A DNA stretch of 21,326 nt from DATESZ01 sp035283845 (lineage in GTDB: Bacteria > Desulfobacterota > Syntrophia > Syntrophales > JACQWR01). This document shows positions 16,008 through 21,326 of this stretch, one piece after another. The notes under the pieces are model-generated. The model was not told the DNA's origin. It saw nothing but the letters and a program-made list of their open reading frames with translations, and made no database searches. A program made the position numbers and the translations under genes. The DNA lies in assembly GCA_035283845.1 (NCBI GenBank), contig DATESZ010000030.1:1-21326 (forward strand). Reading direction: 5' to 3'. Position 1 is the stretch's first letter, and every line of letters starts with the position of its first letter.

Positions 16008-17195
16008 TTACTCAGCTTTTACAACAATGGCTACCCCCATCCCGCCACCCCCGCAAACTGCAACCACCGCAAGCTCTTTTCGGTGCGTATGCATTGCGTG
16101 CAGCAAAGTAGTCATAAGCCTAACCCCGCTGAGACCTGTAGGATGCCCAAGGGCAATTGCCCCTCCATGGATGTTTACTTTATCTCTATCCCATTTCAAA
16201 ACCCGCTCATTTGCAAGAATTTGAGCGGCAAATGCTTCGTTGACCTCGATAAGATCCATATCATTCAAACTAAGGCCGGCCTTTTTCAACGCCTTGGGTA
16301 TCGCAATGCCTGGCCCCTCACCCATTTCTGCCGGCTCGACGCCCGCATAAGCATAGGAGACCAAAGAACCCATTATCCGCAAACCCAATTCCTTGGCCTT
16401 CTGACGGGAGGTCATAACCATGGCGCTGGCTCCGTCAGACATGCTTGAAGAGTTAGCTGCAGTTACTGTACCCCCTTCTTTAAATGCCGTTGGCAACTTT
16501 GACATAGCTTCAAGATTTGCATCGGGACGAAAAGTTTCATCCTTGGTAAACGCAATCTCAGGGGCTTTCTTAGTTGCCGGTATAGTCACAGGCATAACCT
16601 CTTCGTCAAACCAGCCATTATCCCAAGCCTTCGCTGCCATTTGTTGGCTGCGCAGACCCCATTCATCCTGCTCCCTCCGGCTAATATTGTATTTCACGGA
16701 TAAGTTCTCGGCCGTAATTCCCATACCCATTTTGCATAAAGGGTCTACTGCGCCTCCCCAGCCGTCAACTAAAGCACGATTCCCCATGCGGAAGCCTTCC
16801 CACCGGCAGTTTTCCAAGAGATACGGAATGGTACTCAAACTCTCCATACCACCCACCACAATCACTTCGGCATCATCCAGCCGCAAGGCCTGCGACGCCA
16901 ATACGATTGCCTTTAGTCCAGAAGGGCAGGCCTTATTAACCGTGTGGGCCGGAACGGCTATAGGTATGCCTGCCTTGACCGCTGCCGTGCGCGCCGGGTT
17001 TGGCCCATTGCCAGCTTGCCGGCAATGGGCGACGATTACCTCATCTATCATTTCAGCGCTTATTTCTGCCCTTTTCAATGTTTCTCGGATCACCATGGCC
17101 CCAAGATCATAAACCTTAACGTTGCGCAAAGTGCCGCCAAAATAACCTAAAGGTGTACGCACTGCTGAGCACAATACCACATCCTTTAATTCCAT
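16008..17195 (-). CDS. Thiolase (acetyl-CoA acyltransferase family)
   Basis: I place the start at the ATG at 17195 (395 residues), because AAGGAGG lies eight bases upstream and the encoded MELKDVVLCSAVRTPLG is the standard thiolase N-terminus; a longer frame to 17270 runs into the preceding gene. The nucleophile is C90 in NKACPSGL (usually CGSG), the base His351 is in IALGHPTGLSG, and the second cysteine C381 is in AVCGGGGMG. All three catalytic residues are therefore present. It would cleave a 3-oxoacyl-CoA with CoA, as at the end of a beta-oxidation-like ring-degradation route. It is downstream of the BamA-like gene and upstream of the ligase gene. Confidence 0.93.
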   Translation of the reverse strand: MELKDVVLCSAVRTPLGYFGGTLRNVKVYDLGAMVIRETLKRAEISAEMIDEVIVAHCRQAGNGPNPARTAAVKAGIPIAVPAHTVNKACPSGLKAIVLASQALRLDDAEVIVVGGMESLSTIPYLLENCRWEGFRMGNRALVDGWGGAVDPLCKMGMGITAENLSVKYNISRREQDEWGLRSQQMAAKAWDNGWFDEEVMPVTIPATKKAPEIAFTKDETFRPDANLEAMSKLPTAFKEGGTVTAANSSSMSDGASAMVMTSRQKAKELGLRIMGSLVSYAYAGVEPAEMGEGPGIAIPKALKKAGLSLNDMDLIEVNEAFAAQILANERVLKWDRDKVNIHGGAIALGHPTGLSGVRLMTTLLHAMHTHRKELAVVAVCGGGGMGVAIVVKAE

Positions 17196-17203
17196 ATTCT
17201 CTT

Positions 17204-17210
17204 CCTCCTT
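17204..17210 (-). promoter_or_regulatory. Ribosome binding site that fixes the thiolase start
   Basis: AAGGAGG on the minus strand, eight bases before the ATG at 17195. It argues against the longer frame that opens at 17270 inside the upstream gene. Confidence 0.8.
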
Positions 17211-17236
17211 GACTTTTGAGGTTAAAGTCTTCTTTG

Positions 17237-18289
17237 TCATTTTATTTTTGCGCCGCATACTCCACAACAATTAAATTCCGCGGGAATACCTTTAGCGCCA
17301 CATTTCGAGCATTTCTGAGTATAAGGTCCCCAAAGAAATTCACTCGATCCCCCCCGTGCAGCCTTTTCGCGAAGTCCTATATAGTTGGCGGGCCGCTTCT
17401 CAACAAAGGCATTCATCCCCTCAAATGGTTCTGCTGACGTATAGTGGATCGTAAGCCAATCGGTTGCATTGCGCATAGTCGCCGCCCAAACCATTTCTTT
17501 CCAGTAATTGAGCTGAGTAATAGTATAACGAGTACATTCAGGAAATTTCTTCAATAGCTTGTCAGCTAAATTTTTTACCGCTTCGTCCAATGCCCGTAAG
17601 TCTATTTTCGCTTTTCTTTCCTTCAAAAGTCTTTTCTTCTCTTCCAATTCACAAGTCAGAAAATTACCCTGCTCGTCTACGATGGATGGCACCACCTGGT
17701 TGACCAATCCCCACTCCAATGCCTTCGGTGCAGGTATTTCCTCGCAAAGCAGAAGAATCTCTCTGGCTCGTCGATCTCCCACAACGATCGGTAAAAACTG
17801 CGTGGCTCCTCCGGCGGCAACTGAACCGACCTGAGTCCCCACTTGCCTGATAATGACATGCTCGGCAGCGATGGCTAAATCGCAAGCCAGATTGAACTCA
17901 TTACCGCCGCCCACAACCATACCATTAAGTCGGGCAATGGTGGGTTTGCCTAAACCCCGTAACATCTGATGGAAAATGTTAAAGTTTTCGCCCCATTTAT
18001 AAAAGTCGCGTGGGTATGCCGACAATGGCCCGGCGTACTCTTTAACATCTCCGCCTGTGCAAAAAGCTTTTCCCCCCGCCCCGGTTATCACTAAAACTCC
18101 GACTCCATCATCATTGCGAGCATCTCGGACTGCTTCGGTCATTTCCGTAATAGCCAGAGTGCTATAAGTATTGAGAACATCAGGACGGTTAAAAGTAATC
18201 GTAGCAATCATATCTTTCTTGGAATAGATAATATCTTTAAATTCGAATTCCTCCGCTTGCCTTGGCTTAAAAATATCAAATCTCTCCAT
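17237..18289 (-). CDS. BamA-like ring hydrolase (crotonase fold) with C-terminal zinc ribbon
   Basis: 350 residues. Crotonase-fold oxyanion segments: KAFCTGGD (74-81) and NGMVVGGGNEF (122-132). Resemblance to 6-oxocyclohex-1-ene-1-carbonyl-CoA hydrolase (BamA/Oah) extends beyond the fold: QVGTQVGSVAAGGATQFLP where BamA has a GPKHGSAPVGGSTDFLP-like stretch, a long insertion after VNQVVP, and a C-terminal domain with FPECTRYTI and GMNAFVEKR. BamA opens the ring formed from dearomatised benzoyl-CoA. After this comes an extra tail with C327, C330, C341 or C342, and C345, a zinc-ribbon pattern that I do not know from BamA. It lies between the BadI-like and thiolase genes, with AAAGGGG before the ATG. 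It could act on a different ring than benzoyl-CoA; a hydratase role is less likely. Confidence 0.75.
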   Translation of the reverse strand: MERFDIFKPRQAEEFEFKDIIYSKKDMIATITFNRPDVLNTYSTLAITEMTEAVRDARNDDGVGVLVITGAGGKAFCTGGDVKEYAGPLSAYPRDFYKWGENFNIFHQMLRGLGKPTIARLNGMVVGGGNEFNLACDLAIAAEHVIIRQVGTQVGSVAAGGATQFLPIVVGDRRAREILLLCEEIPAPKALEWGLVNQVVPSIVDEQGNFLTCELEEKKRLLKERKAKIDLRALDEAVKNLADKLLKKFPECTRYTITQLNYWKEMVWAATMRNATDWLTIHYTSAEPFEGMNAFVEKRPANYIGLREKAARGGSSEFLWGPYTQKCSKCGAKGIPAEFNCCGVCGAKIK

Positions 18290-18333
18290 AAAATTTCCCC
18301 TTTCAATATGAAATTATTTGCTTATCACTCTTA

Positions 18334-19116
18334 TTAGCCCTTTTTCTTTGCTTTCTGCTTCTCAGCGAAGAGATTTTTGTAACGTTTTGCCTCATCTGAT
18401 CCCCAGTATAGCCTCACTGCATCCATGCTCATCGTTTCAAAACCAAATATATGATCCGTATCAGCATTGAAAGCATGTTTGAGGCACTTTAATGCATAGG
18501 GGCTCAACTCTTTTATTTCATTACACCATTTCTCAACCTCGCTATCAAGCTCAGAAAGAGGGACAACTTTATTTACAAGACCCATTTGAAGGGCCTCTTG
18601 GGCTGTATAAGTTCTGCAAAGGAACCATATCTCTCTCGCTTTTTTCTCGCCTACTACCCTTGCAAGATAAGAAGCGCCAAAGCCTGCATCAAAGCTGCCA
18701 ACTCTGGGGCCAGCCTGACCGAACTTCGCTGTATCTGCCGCTATCGAGAGGTCGCAAAGGAAATGGATGATATGCCCACCGCCTATCGCCCATCCATTGA
18801 CCGCAGCAATAACCGGTTTAGAGACCGACCTTATCATATGATGGAGTTTTGTGTGCCAGTAATCCATCTCTTTGTCATACCCGCCTCCCCCCTTTGCCTC
18901 CTCTACGTCCCCCCCGGTGCAGAAAGCCTTCTCTCCCGCCCCCCGGAGGACAATAACTCTCACATCATCGTCGAGCTCGGACGTCTCAAGAGTTCTGCAT
19001 ATCTCCTTGAGAGTAGCGGTTCTAAAGGCATTATATCTTTCCGGTCGATTGAACAATATCCATGCTACATTCTCACTAACACGATAAATGATATCCCTGT
19101 ATCCTTCGTCCATCAT
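18334..19116 (-). CDS. BadI-like 2-ketocyclohexanecarboxyl-CoA hydrolase / MenB-like crotonase
   Basis: 260 residues. The sequence follows BadI of Rhodopseudomonas palustris closely from recall: VAWILFNRPERYNAF near the start, KAFCTGGD (63-70), IGGGHI (111-116), FGQAGPRVGSFDAGFG (132-147) and LARVVGEKKAREIWF (151-165). MenB (naphthoate synthase) shares the same block, and D143 in GSFDAGFG is a conserved residue of the MenB/BadI group. BadI hydrolytically opens a 2-oxocyclohexane ring to pimeloyl-CoA by a reverse Dieckmann reaction. A menaquinone role is unlikely because no other men gene is near. Its ATG overlaps the stop of the preceding crotonase gene by four bases, so the two are probably translationally coupled. 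The lysine-rich tail (EKQKAKKKG) is unremarkable. Confidence 0.82.
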   Translation of the reverse strand: MMDEGYRDIIYRVSENVAWILFNRPERYNAFRTATLKEICRTLETSELDDDVRVIVLRGAGEKAFCTGGDVEEAKGGGGYDKEMDYWHTKLHHMIRSVSKPVIAAVNGWAIGGGHIIHFLCDLSIAADTAKFGQAGPRVGSFDAGFGASYLARVVGEKKAREIWFLCRTYTAQEALQMGLVNKVVPLSELDSEVEKWCNEIKELSPYALKCLKHAFNADTDHIFGFETMSMDAVRLYWGSDEAKRYKNLFAEKQKAKKKG

Positions 19117-20030
19117 TTTTTCCCTCCTTTGGAGGAGCCTTTTATAACCTTTCCCTCAAGCTCCTTAAATCTATCATCTCTCGCATGAAATGCGCCCCTG
19201 GCACCCTTATCCCGCCTCTCCTTGAAGAAGACAAACTCCCCTTTCTCATATTTCTGGTTGGTCATAAAAGAGTGGCCGAAGTAGCCCTGGGAAAAAGCAT
19301 GTGTAAAACCCATAGAGTCATAAGCGAGATGCTGAAAGGACTTTGCAATGGCGAGTGCATCTTTAGGGACGAGAGTAATTTCTCTGGCAATATTCTCTGC
19401 CGCTTCATCAAGGTTTCCCCTGGGGACCATTCGGTTTATAAGCCCAATTCTCAGCGCTTCTTCCGCTGGAATTCGGTTCCCTGTAAAGATCATTTCCGCC
19501 GCATGTTTATAGCCCACGAGGCAAACCAAGTGTTGCCAGAAGGCAATGGCCCCGCCGAGCCTATGCTCTGGAAAACCGAAGGTCGCATCCTCGGAAGCGA
19601 CTGTGATATCGCAAAAAGTCGCTAAATAGCAACCCGCTCCAAGACAATATCCATGGACCTGCGCAATCGTAGGCTTCTCGCTATAGAAAATCTTTGGCCA
19701 ACCCTCCCACCATACTTTCCTGTCAAAACGGAGCTTCACTCGCTGCGAAGGCCTTACATGCTCCTCCCCTTTCTTACTTCCAAATCCATAGACAATACCT
19801 ACTTCTCTCAGATTATGTCCTGAAGAGAAAGCCCTTCCGGCAGCTTTTATAATGATCACCTTGATATCATCATCCTCTCCCCCCCTCTTTACCCCATCGA
19901 AAAGCTCCCAGAGAAGGGCGTCCTCTTCTTTCCAAGAAAGGGCATTGAGGCTTCCTGGATCGTTCAAAGTCAATCTCAAGATTGCATCCTCTCCTTTTGC
20001 ATAGACCAAATGTTTATAAACTTTTTTCAT
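19113..20030 (-). CDS. Enoyl-CoA hydratase/isomerase family protein, atypical
   Basis: 305 residues, longer than the usual ~260. Crotonase elements: LTLNDPGSLNALS, the first oxyanion loop AFSSGHNL (67-74), the second loop GYCLGAGCYLA (127-137) and FGFPEHRLGG (151-160). Of the two Glu residues of classical hydratases (E144 and E164 in rat), the first is Tyr here (Y135) and the second is kept (E155), so ordinary hydratase activity is doubtful; isomerase, hydrolase or a different lyase are possible. An insertion at about 79-112, rich in aromatic and charged residues, accounts for the extra length. It lies 11 bases after the NifH-like gene and overlaps the BadI-like gene by four bases, with GGGGAAGGAC before the ATG. 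Confidence 0.8.
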   Translation of the reverse strand: MKKVYKHLVYAKGEDAILRLTLNDPGSLNALSWKEEDALLWELFDGVKRGGEDDDIKVIIIKAAGRAFSSGHNLREVGIVYGFGSKKGEEHVRPSQRVKLRFDRKVWWEGWPKIFYSEKPTIAQVHGYCLGAGCYLATFCDITVASEDATFGFPEHRLGGAIAFWQHLVCLVGYKHAAEMIFTGNRIPAEEALRIGLINRMVPRGNLDEAAENIAREITLVPKDALAIAKSFQHLAYDSMGFTHAFSQGYFGHSFMTNQKYEKGEFVFFKERRDKGARGAFHARDDRFKELEGKVIKGSSKGGKK

Positions 20031-20041
20031 GTCCTTCCCCT

Positions 20042-21326
20042 TTATTTATACTTCCCTATGATCTTTTTTATCTCTTTACTATTAAGGATTGGCCTTTTGA
20101 GCTCTTTGATCTGGACTTTATTTTCAAGAATCTTCTTAGCAAGTTCCCTAAACTCCCTTGCCTGATTGGATTCAGGAAAGACCTGCACAACTGTCCTCTT
20201 TAAGTTTTCCGCTTCCTGTACCAAACGATCTCTTGGTATATAATGGATGACAGGGACGTCGATTGCGCCAAAAACATCTTTAACGATCTCCTGCTCATGT
20301 GGGACGCCACGCATATTAGCAATAACACCAGCGATCCCTGTCTGGAGATTTGGATTTTGTTTAAGGGCGCCCATCACGCTCTGGATAATCTTCATCGCCT
20401 GCTCCATAGGGGCAAGCTCACCACTTGTAACGACATAGGTTTGTGGGGCAAACGCGAGAGGAGTCGCAAAACCACCACAAACGGTATCTCCCAGCACATC
20501 ATAGATGATAAATGTAGGGTTAAATTCCTTGTAATGCTTAAACTTTTCCATGAGCTCCAGGGCCAGCCCTACACCTCTCCCAGCGCAACCTCTTCCCGGG
20601 CTCGGCCCCCCACACTCACTTCCAAATAGACGGCCAGCGTAGTCCACACCTGGATATGTACGCTCATCCATGAACTCCTTCGCTATCCTTTTTCTTTTTG
20701 CTTGATACTCGCTGTACGATTCGAGTATCGTGGGCTTCAGTTCCCCACATAATGTGGCAATAGAATCCCTCTTAGGGTCGCAGCCAATCTGGTAAACAAC
20801 TTCGCCCTCAAGGATGAGTGCCGCACTGACATTGGAAGACGTGGTTGATTTTCCTATCCCTCCTGTCCCGTATATGGAGATCCTCATGGGTTCATCCCTT
20901 TTTACCGGGCTGGAAGGTATCATCCCCATGTAAGCCCTGCCAAGCTCCGTCTTCATTTCCTCTCTTGTCATAAGGGTCTTCTGAATGGAGAGGTACATTT
21001 CAAAGAGATCATTATAATTTTCTATAGGAAGAGGTTCATATTTCTCCACCCCTTTCTCAACCTTCTCTCCCAGTTCATTGAATATCTTTGTAATATTTGA
21101 ATCAGGAAAAGCCTCCACAATGGTTAATCCCTCATGATCTGCTTTACTAAAGCTCTCTGGATCGCGGGGGATCCTCGCAAGTATTGGGACTTTTGTCATT
21201 TTGGCAAATGCCTCTATAATCTCATCCTCCTTAGGGACGCCCCGGTAGTTTGCAATAATTCCTCCGAGACTCACACCGAGTTCTTTAAGGGAAGTAACAG
21301 CCCTGATGATGTTATTGCAGGCATAA
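20042..21326 (-). CDS. Tandem NifH-like Fe-S ATPase (two fused modules; N-terminus outside window)
   Basis: The frame is open to the right edge, so at least 427 residues are seen and the start is missing. The visible N-terminal part is the C-terminal half of one NifH module (GGIIANYRGVPKEDEI, then PILARIPRDP and VEAFPDSN). After a linker of about 50 residues comes a whole second module of about 280 residues starting near 20887. It has the P-loop YGTGGIGKST, GCDPKRDS, ECGGPSPGRGCAGRG with the first cluster cysteine and YDVLGDTVCGGF with the second. The module resembles BchL/ChlL/NifH. Its C-terminal part (AGVIANMRGVPHEQEI, YIPRD, VFPESN) repeats the first module. NifH-type proteins pass electrons to nitrogenase-like partners at the cost of ATP. 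The partner here is not visible. Confidence 0.9.
   Translation of the reverse strand, partial: YACNNIIRAVTSLKELGVSLGGIIANYRGVPKEDEIIEAFAKMTKVPILARIPRDPESFSKADHEGLTIVEAFPDSNITKIFNELGEKVEKGVEKYEPLPIENYNDLFEMYLSIQKTLMTREEMKTELGRAYMGMIPSSPVKRDEPMRISIYGTGGIGKSTTSSNVSAALILEGEVVYQIGCDPKRDSIATLCGELKPTILESYSEYQAKRKRIAKEFMDERTYPGVDYAGRLFGSECGGPSPGRGCAGRGVGLALELMEKFKHYKEFNPTFIIYDVLGDTVCGGFATPLAFAPQTYVVTSGELAPMEQAMKIIQSVMGALKQNPNLQTGIAGVIANMRGVPHEQEIVKDVFGAIDVPVIHYIPRDRLVQEAENLKRTVVQVFPESNQAREFRELAKKILENKVQIKELKRPILNSKEIKKIIGKYK
20887..20902 (-). promoter_or_regulatory. Possible internal ribosome binding site and start for the second NifH module
   Basis: AAAAGGGA (20895-20902) lies seven bases before an in-frame ATG at 20887, which begins MRISIYG, the natural first residues of a NifH protein. 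It could produce a free single-module protein of 281 residues beside the fusion, or could be a relic of two once separate genes. Confidence 0.3.

Noticed and set aside
15729..16448. 239-codon plus-strand frame across the ligase and thiolase genes
   Set aside because: It runs antisense through two convincing genes and their junction; composition looks like a shadow frame.
16420..17112. 230-codon plus-strand frame opposite the thiolase gene
   Set aside because: Antisense shadow; the minus-strand frame has all thiolase catalytic residues.
18334..19116. MenB (1,4-dihydroxy-2-naphthoyl-CoA synthase)
   Set aside because: MenB and BadI share the key motif block, but no other menaquinone gene is near and the setting is ring degradation, so BadI-like is preferred.

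Overview
The window looks like a piece of a strictly anaerobic bacterium's accessory genome devoted to aromatic compounds. It carries four UbiD-type (de)carboxylases, several Fe-S ATPases, a NifH-like protein, an iron-sulfur flavoprotein and CoA-ester ring-degradation enzymes, and no oxygenase. The gene mix resembles that of sulfate-reducing or syntrophic Desulfobacterota, but that placement is an inference from gene content. No rRNA, tRNA, CRISPR array or transposase was seen.

Layout, left to right. Positions 1-1305 (minus strand, cut by the left edge) encode a phytoene-desaturase-type FAD oxidoreductase. A 382-base intergenic region (1306-1687) holds a good sigma70-like promoter that faces right into an Isf-type iron-sulfur flavoprotein gene (1688-2353, plus strand). 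From 2381 to the right edge every gene is on the minus strand, with short gaps or overlaps, so the block reads as one long operon, or a few successive ones, transcribed right to left. In transcription order it holds: a tandem NifH-like protein (cut by the right edge), three crotonase-fold proteins (an atypical one, a BadI-like ring hydrolase and a BamA-like ring hydrolase with a C-terminal zinc ribbon), a thiolase, an acyl-CoA ligase, a family III CoA transferase, UbiD-D, two Mrp/NBP35-like ATPases, UbiD-C, three small paralogous proteins of unknown function, UbiD-B, an acyl-CoA dehydrogenase, UbiD-A and a NifX-like protein.

How the genes may work together (inference): a multi-subunit UbiD-type carboxylase or decarboxylase, perhaps helped by the small proteins and the Fe-S ATPases, acts on an aromatic substrate. 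The ligase or CoA transferase makes the CoA thioester. After dearomatisation, the acyl-CoA dehydrogenase, crotonases, BadI/BamA-like hydrolases and thiolase would carry out ring opening and beta-oxidation. No UbiX (prenyl-FMN synthase) and no known aryl-CoA reductase (benzoyl-CoA reductase class I or II, or old-yellow-enzyme type) is in the window. The tandem NifH-like protein at one end and the NifX-like protein at the other raise the idea of a nitrogenase-like reductase, but no NifD/NifK-like partner is visible here.

Most notable: (i) a fused tandem NifH whose visible P-loop has Thr in place of the signature Lys; (ii) four UbiD paralogues with reciprocal losses of catalytic or metal-binding residues; (iii) a family of three small proteins placed between the UbiD genes; (iv) a ring-hydrolase homologue with a C-terminal zinc ribbon. 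Residue assignments to reference enzymes were made by eye.
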